From Bacteroidales bacterium (GTDB lineage Bacteria > Bacteroidota > Bacteroidia > Bacteroidales > F082), in NCBI GenBank assembly GCA_028704385.1, contig JAQVLA010000014.1, positions 32,376 through 96,375 of the forward strand: a DNA stretch of 64,000 bases, written 5' to 3'. The position numbers were made by a program, and so were the translations under genes. Below the pieces are notes generated by a model, which saw only the letters and a list, made by a program, of their open reading frames with translations, was not told the DNA's origin and searched no databases. The stretch's first letter is position 1. Each line of letters begins with the position of its first letter. Shown one piece after another: positions 49,588 through 59,325 of this stretch.

Positions 49588-51057
49588 TCAGGAAATTCTT
49601 GCAGAATCACGGAAACCTTTATACTCAAAGACAACAGCCAGCAGGACGAAAACAACAAAAAGCAGCCCATTGAAGGATAAGCGAATAAGCAGTTTTTCGG
49701 GGCGTAAGAACTCCGAAATAAAATACAGTAAAAGTGCCAGGGAAAGATAAAGTACAAAACGTTTTACCTGATATGGAACCGGATAAATTTTTCTGCCCCA
49801 CAGATAAGAAATCAGCATCATGATTGAATAACAAGCCAGATGTGCCCAGGCTGCTCCCGTATAGCCCATTACCGGAATCAGGAGGATATTGGCAAACAAG
49901 GTGACCGAAGCCCCGATAAGCGCAATTACTGCTCCATTTTTTGTTCTGTCGGTAAGTTTGTACCAAACCGAAAGATTGAAAAACACACCATAAAACAGGT
50001 TGGCAATTAATACAACGGGAACGATGTTTAGCCCTGAACGAAACTCAGGGCCGATAAAATGTTGAAATACATCCATAAACAAGGTAACTCCCAGAAATAT
50101 AAGTAATCCGCTAATTATAAAATAATTGGTTACTCGAGCAAACAGTTCCGGGCTGTCTTTTTTCTCCGCCTCCGCAAAAAAGAAAGGTTCAGCTGCAAAA
50201 CGGAACATCTGAATAAAAAGCGTCATCAGCACGCCTAACTTGTAGTTTGCACCATAAATGCCAAGTTGTGCCATGGCGGTTTCCCGATCGGGCAACAAAT
50301 ACTTCAGCAGGATTTTATCAATCACTTCATTCACCATACCGGCCAAACCCACAACCAACACTGGCAATGCATAGCTAAGCATAGGTTTGATTAGGCTAGT
50401 GTCCCAACAAAATGAAAACCGCTTCAGCTGTGGCCACAGCAACACCAAACTCAATAGGCTTGCAATCAGATTTGCTACAAAAACCCAAAGCAATAAACTG
50501 GAATTATGTCCAAAAACATCCGTTGCGAACTTCATGGCCCATTCCGGAATGAGCACGATAAAAATCACATTCAAGCCAATATTTAAACTCACGTTTAAAA
50601 TCCTTATGGTGGCAAATCGACGCGCTTTATTTTGTTTGCGAAGCAAAGCAAAAGGAATAGCGGTGACGGCATCAAGCGTGACAATCAGCCCGACAAAAAC
50701 GATATATTCCGGGTTTCCGGTATATTGAATCAAATCGGCGACCGGCTCATAAATGAAAAATAGTAGCACAACAAAAACGGCTGAAGTTGTGAGTATAGCT
50801 GATAAAGCTGCATTAAAAACCTTGTTGGTATCTGTTTTTTGGGCAAATCTAAAAAATGCAGTTTCCATCCCATAGGTGAGCAACACCAGGAAAAAAGCAA
50901 CATACGCATACAGCTCTGTCATCTGTCCGTAATGCTCTTCAGAAAGCACACGGGTATAAAATGGCACCAGCATATAGTTGAGCAGGCGTGGGATAATTGT
51001 TCCCATTCCATAAACTACGGTTTGCCCTGCCAGGCTTTTCAGAGGGTTTGTTGCCAT
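49588..51057 (-). CDS. Wzx-like oligosaccharide flippase
   Basis: Polytopic membrane protein of 489 residues with about 14 hydrophobic helices, of the MOP/MATE-type oligosaccharide flippase family that moves lipid-linked sugars across the inner membrane. The start region NPLKSLAGQTVVYGMGTIIPRLLNYMLVPFYTRVLS is typical. The ATG at 51057 is preferred because a full promoter lies just upstream (-7 box ending 9 bases before it); an in-frame start at 51096 would precede the promoter. First gene of the six-gene operon that continues through dut, the nucleotidyltransferase, TPR, DUF4292 and EnvC-like genes. Confidence 0.9.
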   Translation of the reverse strand: MATNPLKSLAGQTVVYGMGTIIPRLLNYMLVPFYTRVLSEEHYGQMTELYAYVAFFLVLLTYGMETAFFRFAQKTDTNKVFNAALSAILTTSAVFVVLLFFIYEPVADLIQYTGNPEYIVFVGLIVTLDAVTAIPFALLRKQNKARRFATIRILNVSLNIGLNVIFIVLIPEWAMKFATDVFGHNSSLLLWVFVANLIASLLSLVLLWPQLKRFSFCWDTSLIKPMLSYALPVLVVGLAGMVNEVIDKILLKYLLPDRETAMAQLGIYGANYKLGVLMTLFIQMFRFAAEPFFFAEAEKKDSPELFARVTNYFIISGLLIFLGVTLFMDVFQHFIGPEFRSGLNIVPVVLIANLFYGVFFNLSVWYKLTDRTKNGAVIALIGASVTLFANILLIPVMGYTGAAWAHLACYSIMMLISYLWGRKIYPVPYQVKRFVLYLSLALLLYFISEFLRPEKLLIRLSFNGLLFVVFVLLAVVFEYKGFRDSARIS

Positions 51058-51066
51058 TATGGGAAG

Positions 51067-51097
51067 CAAAGTTAGCTTATCTGACCATGCAAGCAAA
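51067..51097 (-). promoter_or_regulatory. Promoter of the six-gene envelope operon
   Basis: Minus-strand TTTG (51094-51097), 19-base spacer, TAACTTTG (51067-51074): a full consensus. The predicted start of transcription is within a few bases of the ATG. Confidence 0.75.
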
Positions 51098-51491
51098 TTT
51101 TTTAAATTGGTATAAAAGGAAAGGATTTTTCAATTAGTTTTTGACTCCATTCTCATTCATTAGAAAAAAAATAGCTGTTAGCCATTGCAAAAAACTATTT
51201 CAGCACGCATACCAAAGCAATGCTTTGTTATTAGTTGCAATAAAGCTCATTCAAAATATCTATTAACCCGATCGATCAGTAGCACTTTACTTTTAATATT
51301 ATCAAACAAATACGTTTGTATTGAAGTTGGATTAATGTCTGATAATTCATCTTCAGAGAATGTCTTCACTAAGTACATTAAAACCTATTTAATATATTTG
51401 GCCCAAAAAAAGGAAACTGGATAAGCTATAACAATCTGATTTAATATGCATTGTGAAAGTAACTGCCTTAGCGGTTTAAAACCTGATACGT
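51098..51491. other. Intergenic stretch without a supported gene
   Basis: A 79-codon frame (51185-51424, plus) has no domain, no signal sequence and no promoter box; I see nothing else. Confidence 0.4.
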
Positions 51492-51884
51492 ATGAAGAAG
51501 AATATTAATACCTATAATGATTCCCAAACCGAAGATGAAAAGGCCGTCTGTGATATGTTGTATAATTTAATTGCAGAAAACCTGCCAGAAGCCGATAGCA
51601 AAATCTGGCATGCACATCCGGTTTGGTTCCTGGACGGAAATCCCATTGTTGGCTACAGCAAACTAAAAGATTGTATCCGATTGTTTTTTTGGAGTGGTGC
51701 CGGTTTTGATGAAAAGGACCTGAAACCTGGTACTGGAAAATTCAAAGACGCCTCTATTCGCTATACGAACACCGACCAAATCAACACCGAGGACGTTGTT
51801 CGCTGGATCGAAAAATCAAAACATATTCAATGGGATTATAAAAACCTCATCAAAAGAAAAGGAGAGCTTATCCGACTAAAATGA
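51492..51884 (+). CDS. DUF1801 domain protein
   Basis: Small protein of 130 residues of the YdhG/DUF1801 type: EADSKIWHAHPVWFLDGNPIVGYSKLKDCIRLFFWSG is the characteristic block. Related to, but clearly different from, the DUF1801 protein in the accessory operon at 28.5 kb. It is a single gene; role unknown. Confidence 0.8.
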   Translation: MKKNINTYNDSQTEDEKAVCDMLYNLIAENLPEADSKIWHAHPVWFLDGNPIVGYSKLKDCIRLFFWSGAGFDEKDLKPGTGKFKDASIRYTNTDQINTEDVVRWIEKSKHIQWDYKNLIKRKGELIRLK

Positions 51885-52117
51885 ACTGCATATTGCCTTT
51901 ATTGCCTATAAATAGTAATGTTGACATTTCCGGAATTCAGGATTCCGTTCTGTCGAACAGCTATATCTACTTGCTGGTTTTTCACAAGAAGATATATTTT
52001 TAAGGGATATTCTTTTCCAACTTTTTCAGATCAATCCGGCTGATCAGAAACAAAAGAGGGCTGAGATTTCAATCAAAATCCTTCGAAAAACAAACAATCG
52101 GACTATTGCTTTGTCCT

Positions 52118-55100
52118 TTATTGTTCGTCGTCATTCCAAAGAGGAAAAACCAGAATAAAACTGGTTCCCCTGCCAATACTTGATTCAAAACTAATGCGCC
52201 CTCCAGCCGAAATCACAATCTGTTTCACAATTGAAAGTCCAAGCCCCATTCCACTTGATTTGGTTGTGAAATTAGGGGTGAACAGTTTGTCTTGTTCCTG
52301 ATTTGTCATCCCTTTGCCATTATCCAGCACTATCACTTTTACCTCTGTTTCAGTGCCTGAAATTTCAATGCTTATTTTTCCTTCAGGCTTGCTCCCGATG
52401 GCCTGAACAGCATTCTTAAAAAGATTTCCAAAGGCCCGCCCAATATTCTTTTTGTCGGCATTAATCACAAAAACAGCGTTGTCTTTAATCAGGATGTCAA
52501 TTTCAATATTTGATTTGCCGCTATAGAGCAGCGCCGTGCGTTTAATAAGGTCAACCAGATCAAAAGGTTCGGGATTATTCACGGGCATGCTTGCAAAATC
52601 AGAGAAGGCTGAAGCAATGGCTGATAGTGTATCAATTTGCTCAATAAGCGTTTTGGTGGTTCGCTCAATTTTTTGTTCAATTTCCGGATCACTATCATCC
52701 CATGAACGTTTCAGGTGTTGCACACTCAATCGCATGGGTGTGAGTGGATTTTTGATTTCGTGAGCAACCTGTCGGGCCATTTCGCGCCAGGCGGTTTCAC
52801 GTTCGGAACGGGCAAGCAGTTCGGCACTTTTTTCCAATTCTAAAATCAACTGGTTATATTGCTCAACAAGTTGTCCTATTTCGTCACGACTTTTCCATTC
52901 AATAAGCTCATTCTTTTGATCAATGCGAATGGCTTTCATCCTGGATTGAAGCAATAACAAAGGCTTGGTAAGTCGTCCGGAAAGGTATAGTATTATAAAT
53001 GCTGAAATGCCACTCAGTAAAATAAAGATGTTCATATAAGTGAGTACAAAAGTGGAAATTTCGGTTCGCAGCTCCGACTCACGCGCAAAATAGGGTAAAT
53101 TGACAAAAGAAACGGTTTCGCCGCTTGCATTCTGAAAAGGAATATAAGAGGAATAATACGACCCTTGACCAATTTGCTCCTGATGAAGAAAAAGAAAAGA
53201 CTTTCCACTTTTTAAGGCTGCAAAGGCATCGGGATTCATCTTTTCACTAATTAATCTTCGCTGAAAAATTTCCGGACGCGAACTCGCCAACAAATCACCA
53301 TCCATGTTGTACAGATTAATATCTGAAAAAAACACCTGCGAAAACTTTGTCAAAATCTGATGCAAATAAGCACTGAGATGAGTGGCGTTGATGTTCTCCT
53401 GTTGAAGTTTGTGTTCCAGCTCAATTAATATGGATTGTGTTCTTTCGGAAAGAAAATCATCCGATTTCTGCTGGTAAATATCACGAATATAATATGATGA
53501 TATAAAACCAATAATAAGAAAAGAAGTTATCAATGCACTTAAATTAAATATTTGAAGTCTTGTCCTGAAATTCAATGTTCTAAAATAAAGTAGTGGATGA
53601 AGAATAAGTTTTTTATTGTGAAATAACCTTAAAAAACTTAGTACAATAATAAAATAAGAAAATGGCGCAATAATATCAATCAGTCTTTTTGCTGACCTGC
53701 TCACTACCAAACCTGAATCATCTGTCATCTCCAGAAAATAGTGTCTAAAACCATTACTGACGGTGAAATCAGCATCTTTAACATCAAGCTGATCCATCAC
53801 AAGTGGATACAAATACGTTCCAAACTTATAAGCCAGCTTTCCGTTGGAATAGGTGGCAAAAGAATAAGCCGAAAACAATGAAGCCAAACTATTATTCTGT
53901 TCAACCAGTAACTCCGGATAACCAAGTCCTTCGGGAAAATATTTAAAATAAAACTCTAAAAATAAAATATAATCCTGACCGTATTGATCGCGAAATACAG
54001 GTATTCTGGCCAAATAATAAGCACCAATAAGATTATCCCTGATATAATATAAATGCGGATTTTGATCAGAAACAAAACCACTGTGCTCAATCAAATCCGA
54101 AAAGTAAGTATTACAATTTGTCACATAATCACCTGGCTGAATGAGCAATTCATCCCATTCATCGCACAATGTAATACTCATATTATACTTTGAAAAATAA
54201 TCATGATTGTAGTGATTAAGTATATATTGGTAAACAGAATCAGCTTCAAGTTCTTCAAAATCATGCCTGTATATCAACTCCTTTACAATAGTGTCGTTGG
54301 TGAGTTGTTTGAAAACACCATTAAATACAAATTCGAACATCGGATCAGACTCGACATTTAGTTGCATGGCCACCAATTCCTGTTCATTCCTGGTTTTACG
54401 CTGATTTTCAACATAAAATAGCCAGGTTAATATTATTGATAGTAAAACCAATGCAAACACCCGAAAATTATATTTTTCGTAAAATTCATAATGTCTGTTA
54501 ACCATAAGTACAACAAAAAGCAGCAAGGCAAAACCATCTGCTATCAAACTGCTAACTTCGATTCCGGTAATAAAAAACACTTTTGTGATAATTATTACCA
54601 ATATCCCCGAAACTGCAACCCAATAACTTTCATTTATTGATATAGTGATTGAAAACAAATTTAACAACACCAAATAAACAATCATGGCCACCATGCTGAT
54701 CATCAAGAGCAACAAATAACTTTGAAGGTTCAATTCATAAAATTCGTGAAATGAAAGTGGAATAGTCGATTCAAAAATCAATCTGCTAATCGAATGGTAA
54801 AAACCATAAAATACTATACAATAAAGTGTTACAAGAGTTATTACTCTGAATTGATAAGGCGTACTTTTTAACTGAAGTGGAGGATAATTCTTTAAAATCC
54901 AATTGAACAAGAACAATTGAACAATCCATAAACCAGCTTCACCAAAACTAATTTCAACTGAGAAAATACTTAGGTCATATAAACTAAAAAGTGATGAATC
55001 AAATAGCGTACTTATTGACAACATGAATTCAATAAACCAATAACCGGCATATAAAACCAGCAAAGCAATTATAAACCGTAAAGCAGAATTTTTCGTAAAT

Positions 55101-55795
55101 CGCTCAAAAAACTTAATTGAAATTAACCAATAAAAAAGCAATAAATAAATACTCAAAATCAACACAAAAAGTATAACTGCCTGTACGGTAGAAACAGGAA
55201 ACAAGGTATCAATCTCATAATTCAGATTTTCCAGAGAAAAACCTGAAACAATCTCCTCATTCAGAATCAATGAAACCGAAATATTATCAGCAAAAATATC
55301 TCCTGCTACATGCGGTTGCAGAAACTGATTATGAATCGAATATTCTTTATAAATTGGCACGATTAAAACAAACCACCTGCTTGTGTCATTCAGAGTCAAA
55401 TCGGAAAATGTAAGGTACTGATATATGCCATCAGAAAGTTTTGCAAAACCGAATTGGTTTTCTCCCCAGTAAGTATGACTAATAATATCGGGCTGCGACA
55501 GATTGGACGACCAATAAAGCAGGCTGGTATCCTGATAAACAAACAAGTCAATCCCGTCAGAAACGCTAATCTTTTCGTTCAGGCACTCAAAACATAAATT
55601 CTTATCCCGTATTTCATTCCAGCTTAATACATTTTCCTTTTCAGCAAACAGATTATCCTTATTCGTTTGCAACCTTTGCTCTAATCGATCAGTAAGGATC
55701 TCCTCTTCATTCATCTGCTTAAAAAACCAATCAAGTCCGATGAAAGAACAAAAGAGTAAAAAAATCAAACCGATTAACAAATAAGATTTCTTCAT
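52118..55795 (-). CDS. Large NtrY-like sensor histidine kinase, 1225 residues
   Basis: Membrane sensor kinase. Order: first helix (about 3-24), a periplasmic region (25-200), a block of about eight helices (205-465), a second periplasmic region (about 470-695), two helices, a third sensor region, a last helix, then a HAMP domain. The kinase core begins at about residue 990: H-box MARQVAHEIKNPLTP with His1012, N-box FGNLFKNAVQAIG, G1 VLDNGKGM, F-box FTPNFTTKSSGMGLGLSIV. The C-terminal part is NtrY-like, but the double membrane-sensor array is unusual. No response regulator is next to it, so it is an orphan kinase. Confidence 0.9.
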   Translation of the reverse strand: MKKSYLLIGLIFLLFCSFIGLDWFFKQMNEEEILTDRLEQRLQTNKDNLFAEKENVLSWNEIRDKNLCFECLNEKISVSDGIDLFVYQDTSLLYWSSNLSQPDIISHTYWGENQFGFAKLSDGIYQYLTFSDLTLNDTSRWFVLIVPIYKEYSIHNQFLQPHVAGDIFADNISVSLILNEEIVSGFSLENLNYEIDTLFPVSTVQAVILFVLILSIYLLLFYWLISIKFFERFTKNSALRFIIALLVLYAGYWFIEFMLSISTLFDSSLFSLYDLSIFSVEISFGEAGLWIVQLFLFNWILKNYPPLQLKSTPYQFRVITLVTLYCIVFYGFYHSISRLIFESTIPLSFHEFYELNLQSYLLLLMISMVAMIVYLVLLNLFSITISINESYWVAVSGILVIIITKVFFITGIEVSSLIADGFALLLFVVLMVNRHYEFYEKYNFRVFALVLLSIILTWLFYVENQRKTRNEQELVAMQLNVESDPMFEFVFNGVFKQLTNDTIVKELIYRHDFEELEADSVYQYILNHYNHDYFSKYNMSITLCDEWDELLIQPGDYVTNCNTYFSDLIEHSGFVSDQNPHLYYIRDNLIGAYYLARIPVFRDQYGQDYILFLEFYFKYFPEGLGYPELLVEQNNSLASLFSAYSFATYSNGKLAYKFGTYLYPLVMDQLDVKDADFTVSNGFRHYFLEMTDDSGLVVSRSAKRLIDIIAPFSYFIIVLSFLRLFHNKKLILHPLLYFRTLNFRTRLQIFNLSALITSFLIIGFISSYYIRDIYQQKSDDFLSERTQSILIELEHKLQQENINATHLSAYLHQILTKFSQVFFSDINLYNMDGDLLASSRPEIFQRRLISEKMNPDAFAALKSGKSFLFLHQEQIGQGSYYSSYIPFQNASGETVSFVNLPYFARESELRTEISTFVLTYMNIFILLSGISAFIILYLSGRLTKPLLLLQSRMKAIRIDQKNELIEWKSRDEIGQLVEQYNQLILELEKSAELLARSERETAWREMARQVAHEIKNPLTPMRLSVQHLKRSWDDSDPEIEQKIERTTKTLIEQIDTLSAIASAFSDFASMPVNNPEPFDLVDLIKRTALLYSGKSNIEIDILIKDNAVFVINADKKNIGRAFGNLFKNAVQAIGSKPEGKISIEISGTETEVKVIVLDNGKGMTNQEQDKLFTPNFTTKSSGMGLGLSIVKQIVISAGGRISFESSIGRGTSFILVFPLWNDDEQ

Positions 55796-55834
55796 ATGGA
55801 TTTTATTAATCGTTCGAAGTTACAAAAACAGCAC

Positions 55835-55842
55835 CAAAGCTA
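55835..55842 (-). promoter_or_regulatory. -7 promoter box for the large histidine kinase gene
   Basis: Minus-strand TAGCTTTG, 40 bases before the ATG at 55795. The rest of 55843-56065 holds no gene I can support. Confidence 0.45.
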
Positions 55843-56065
55843 AATTAAAGAAAAATAATGGCTCTTTAAACTCAATTTTAAAAGACTTTCTCCAAAAAGT
55901 TGAACAATAATTCATCCGGCCAAAAAATGAGCGGAAAACCCATTATTTTACCTTAATAAAAGAGCAAATCAAATGTGAGACTGTCAAATAATTACTATAT
56001 TGAATTACAAATAAATACGAATCTAATTGTCCGGTATAGTTTATATAGTATTGATTTCTAAGTAT

Positions 56066-56941
56066 TTAATGCTTATTACAAATATAAATAACACTTGAAT
56101 ATTGTGAACTAAAAAGTGCTTTCATGTTAGATATCAATCCGATTAAAAATGCTCTTGGCATCGAAAAAGTAGCTTTCTTGTATTGCTCACTTAAAAGTGC
56201 AACGTAAAAGGCATCCCACCACATTGGATATTGCTGATAATCGTGAAGCTTAAAATTAGCACAAAACAACGAAATACTCTCCGGAGTGAAATGCCATAAA
56301 TGTCTTGGCACATCCCAACCAGCCCAATACTGTTTGTAATAACGGGCATCATAGGAATTTTTATTTGGCAAAGCAATCACAAGTCTGCCATTGGGTTTTA
56401 GTATACGCACCAGTTCTGACATCAATTCGTTGAGAGAATATACATGTTCCAAAACATGAAAAAGTGTGATCAAGTCAAAGTGTGCATCAGGAAAACTACT
56501 GAGCCGGCTAATATCAAAAACCTCTTTACTCAACTTTTGTGAAGCTATTTCTCTGGCATTCACATTTGGCTCAACACCTTCTACCGACCAGGCTTTTTGC
56601 TTTGCATAAACCAGAAAATCGCCAATACCACATCCATAATCCAACAATTTACCCGGCTGCATATTCTCTGTTACCTGCCGGAATTTTGTACTTATATTAA
56701 TGGTTTTGATTTGTCTGTATAAAAGTGGAATAAGGCCTTTTTTATTATCATCGTGACTAAAGTATTTTTCCGAAGCATAATACTCAGGAATTTTTGATTC
56801 TTCAGGAAAAGGAAAGGTAAACGAAATTTTACAGCTTGCGCATTGATAAATATTAAACTCCTCCTGAGTTAGAAAATAGTCCTTTAACACCAGACTAAAT
56901 CTGGTAAATTCTGATCTACAATTCGGACAAATGATTGACAT
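56066..56941 (-). CDS. Class I SAM methyltransferase with zinc-ribbon N-terminus
   Basis: Protein of 291 residues. The N-terminus has two Cys pairs (CPNC at residue about 5 and CASC at about 34) forming a small zinc ribbon, followed by the methyltransferase domain with motif I LLDYGCGIGDFLVYA, EPN at the acidic end of strand 2, and LITLFHVLEHV. This architecture is common for methyltransferases acting in lipopolysaccharide or capsule synthesis in Bacteroidota; the substrate is not known. A parS site lies nine bases upstream of its ATG. Confidence 0.85.
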   Translation of the reverse strand: MSIICPNCRSEFTRFSLVLKDYFLTQEEFNIYQCASCKISFTFPFPEESKIPEYYASEKYFSHDDNKKGLIPLLYRQIKTINISTKFRQVTENMQPGKLLDYGCGIGDFLVYAKQKAWSVEGVEPNVNAREIASQKLSKEVFDISRLSSFPDAHFDLITLFHVLEHVYSLNELMSELVRILKPNGRLVIALPNKNSYDARYYKQYWAGWDVPRHLWHFTPESISLFCANFKLHDYQQYPMWWDAFYVALLSEQYKKATFSMPRAFLIGLISNMKALFSSQYSSVIYICNKH

Positions 56942-56950
56942 AAATGTAAT

Positions 56951-56966
56951 TGTTTCACGTGAAACA
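56951..56966. promoter_or_regulatory. parS centromere site 1
   Basis: Perfect 16-base palindrome TGTTTCACGTGAAACA, identical to the consensus ParB/Spo0J binding site. It lies between the mnmG stop and the methyltransferase start. The identical sequence recurs at 58867-58882. Confidence 0.9.
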
Positions 56967-56971
56967 AAACC

Positions 56972-58846
56972 CTATCTGCCTAGAAATATAGCAAGTACAG
57001 AAATATCTGCAGGAGAAACCCCACTAATTCTGCTGGCCTGTCCAAGTGTTTCAGGTTTTATAAGGTTTAATTTTTCTCTTGCTTCGTAAGAAAGAGATTT
57101 TAGCTGGTGATAATCAAAATTGGATTTTAATGTCACATTTTCCAACCGCATTAATTTATCAGCCAGTTCTTTTTCCTTATCAATATAGCCTTTGTATTTG
57201 ACCAAAACTTCAACTGCTTCTATCTCTTCCAAAGAGTATTTATTACGCTCCAAAATTTTCTCAAATAAGGCTTTGTTGTGTGTTATTAGTTCTTGCAATC
57301 CAAGTTGTGGCCTCAACAAAACACTGCAAAGTTTTATCTTTTGTGATAATGGACTTGTTCCTTTTTGTTCAAGTAAAGTATTTACTTGTTCAGGTGCCAC
57401 ACCTGTTTTCTCCAAAAATTCAATCAATTCAGAAATTTTACGTTCTTTCTCCTTAAAACGTTCGTAACGTTCAGCCGTGGCAAGACCCATTTTAAAGCCC
57501 TGTTCTGTTAATCTGGCATCAGCATTGTCCTGACGCAGCAAAATTCTGTATTCGGCACGACTGGTAAACATCCGATACGGTTCATCAACTCCTTTTGTAA
57601 TTAAGTCGTCAATCAATACCCCAATATAGGCTTCAGAACGCTTAAAAACCAGAGGATCAATATCCTTCGTGCGATTATGAGCATTAATGCCCGCCATAAT
57701 ACCTTGTGCAGCAGCTTCCTCATAACCTGTTGTGCCATTGATCTGACCAGCAAAATACAATCCTTTAACGAGTTTTGTTTCCAGTGAATGTTGTAGTTGT
57801 TCCGGCGGAAAAAAATCATACTCTATGGCATAACCAGGCCTGAAAATCTTAGCTTTTTCAAAACCCTCTATTTCTCTTAAAGCTTTAAACTGTACATCTT
57901 CTGGCAAAGACGAACTAAATCCGTTAATATAATATTCGATCGTATTCCAACCTTCAGGCTCAACAAACAGCTGGTGTGAATCCTTATCTGAGAATCGTTC
58001 TACTTTATCTTCAATACTCGGACAATAGCGCGGTCCAATACCCTCAATCCGTCCATTAAACATTGGTGAAAACTTAAAACCGGTTCGTAAAGTCTCATGC
58101 ACCTTCCTGCTTGTATATGCCATATAGCAAGAACGTTGTTTGGGCAAAGCTACATCCCCGAGATAGGAAAAACCAGTTATTACTTCATCGCCTTTTTGTT
58201 CCGATAACTTATTAAAATCAATAGTACGGCCGTCGACCCTTACCGGAGTGCCTGTTTTCATCCTGTCAGCCCTAAATCCAAGACCGATCAATTGCTCGGT
58301 CAAACCTTGACTGGCTCGATCTCCCATTCTGCCACCTCCAAATGATTTTTCACCGATATGTATCTTTCCGTTGAGAAAAGTTCCATTCGTAAGAATTACA
58401 TTGTGGCCTTCAATATAATGACCCATCGAGGTGCGAACTCCTTTGATCTGATTATCCCTCACGACTAAACCGACAACCATATCCTGCCAAAAGTCAAGAT
58501 TAGGAGTTTGCTCAAGCATACGTCTCCATTCCAACGAAAATAACATTCTGTCGCTTTGAGCACGTGGGCTCCACATAGCAGGGCCTTTTGATTTATTGAG
58601 CATTCTGAACTGAATCATCGTTCGGTCAGTAACTAAACCTGAATATCCGCCCAATGCATCAATTTCTCTTACAATTTGTCCTTTGGCGATTCCTCCCATT
58701 GCCGGGTTGCACGACATCTGAGCAATAGTTTGCATATTCATCGTAATGAGCAAAACCTTACTGCCCATATTTGCAGCAGCAGCAGCAGCTTCTGATCCGG
58801 CATGACCCCCACCTACAACAATCACATCATATTTATCAAAAAGCAT
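56972..58846 (-). CDS. mnmG: tRNA uridine-5-carboxymethylaminomethyl modification enzyme MnmG
   Basis: FAD-dependent enzyme (older name GidA) that with MnmE modifies the wobble U34 of several tRNAs. The 624-residue protein starts with the FAD motif [19 protein letters not shown] and carries the family signatures [58 protein letters not shown] and [16 protein letters not shown]; the last 100 residues are the helical tRNA/MnmE-binding domain. Full length. It is flanked on both sides by perfect parS sites; mnmG is often near the replication origin. Confidence 0.98.
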   Translation of the reverse strand: MLFDKYDVIVVGGGHAGSEAAAAAANMGSKVLLITMNMQTIAQMSCNPAMGGIAKGQIVREIDALGGYSGLVTDRTMIQFRMLNKSKGPAMWSPRAQSDRMLFSLEWRRMLEQTPNLDFWQDMVVGLVVRDNQIKGVRTSMGHYIEGHNVILTNGTFLNGKIHIGEKSFGGGRMGDRASQGLTEQLIGLGFRADRMKTGTPVRVDGRTIDFNKLSEQKGDEVITGFSYLGDVALPKQRSCYMAYTSRKVHETLRTGFKFSPMFNGRIEGIGPRYCPSIEDKVERFSDKDSHQLFVEPEGWNTIEYYINGFSSSLPEDVQFKALREIEGFEKAKIFRPGYAIEYDFFPPEQLQHSLETKLVKGLYFAGQINGTTGYEEAAAQGIMAGINAHNRTKDIDPLVFKRSEAYIGVLIDDLITKGVDEPYRMFTSRAEYRILLRQDNADARLTEQGFKMGLATAERYERFKEKERKISELIEFLEKTGVAPEQVNTLLEQKGTSPLSQKIKLCSVLLRPQLGLQELITHNKALFEKILERNKYSLEEIEAVEVLVKYKGYIDKEKELADKLMRLENVTLKSNFDYHQLKSLSYEAREKLNLIKPETLGQASRISGVSPADISVLAIFLGR

Positions 58847-58866
58847 ATTTTAGTCAGTTAGTATAA

Positions 58867-58882
58867 TGTTTCACGTGAAACA
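58867..58882. promoter_or_regulatory. parS centromere site 2
   Basis: TGTTTCACGTGAAACA, the same perfect palindrome as at 56951-56966, placed 20 bases upstream of the mnmG ATG and 1916 bases from site 1. If mnmG is transcribed from the box at 58918-58925, this site lies in its untranslated leader. Confidence 0.9.
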
Positions 58883-58902
58883 ATTGAATAAGACACTGTT
58901 TC

Positions 58903-59325
58903 TTAGTTGTTAAGGCGCAAAGTTAGGTATTTCTGTTCCAGGGAACGCATTTGTCGCTTCTCTTCCTCATTTCCATCGCCGAAACCAATCAAGTGTAACA
59001 TCCCGTGAATGAGTACCCGATGTAACTCTTCTGCAAAAAGTTCTCCAACGATTTTTGCATTTTCCATCACCCTTTCAACACTGATATAACATTCGCCCGA
59101 AACTATTTCGTTGTTCATACTTTTATTAAAGGTTATAATATCAGTATAATAATCATGTGCAAGAAATTGCTGATTTATTTTTAGAAGTGCTTCGTCAGAA
59201 CAAAATAAATAATGGATCTGACCAACTTTTTTTTGATATGATTTAATTACCTCCTCAATCCAACGTTTTGTAGATTTACCAAGAAAAGCAGGAACCTCAC
59301 AATCAAACTTTTCAAATTGAATCAT
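58903..59325 (-). CDS. ybeY: rRNA maturation endoribonuclease YbeY
   Basis: Metal-dependent RNase for 16S rRNA 3' processing and ribosome quality control; 140 residues. The metal motif is LIHGMLHLIGFGD: two His are in the usual H-x3-H spacing, while the third position of the canonical H-x3-H-x5-H is Asp, a variant I recall as normal in Bacteroidota. Other family elements are FLAHDYYTDIITF and YISVERVMENA. It overlaps the upstream unknown gene by 14 bases. Confidence 0.93.
   Translation of the reverse strand: MIQFEKFDCEVPAFLGKSTKRWIEEVIKSYQKKVGQIHYLFCSDEALLKINQQFLAHDYYTDIITFNKSMNNEIVSGECYISVERVMENAKIVGELFAEELHRVLIHGMLHLIGFGDGNEEEKRQMRSLEQKYLTLRLNN
58918..58925 (-). promoter_or_regulatory. -7 promoter box for mnmG
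   Basis: Minus-strand TAACTTTG followed by CGCC, inside the last codons of ybeY, about 72 bases before the mnmG ATG. No good -33 box. Confidence 0.45.

Noticed and set aside
51185..51424. 79-codon plus-strand frame in the gap before the DUF1801 gene
   Set aside because: Composition is unlike a soluble or exported protein, no promoter box or recognisable motif; likely chance in AT-rich DNA.
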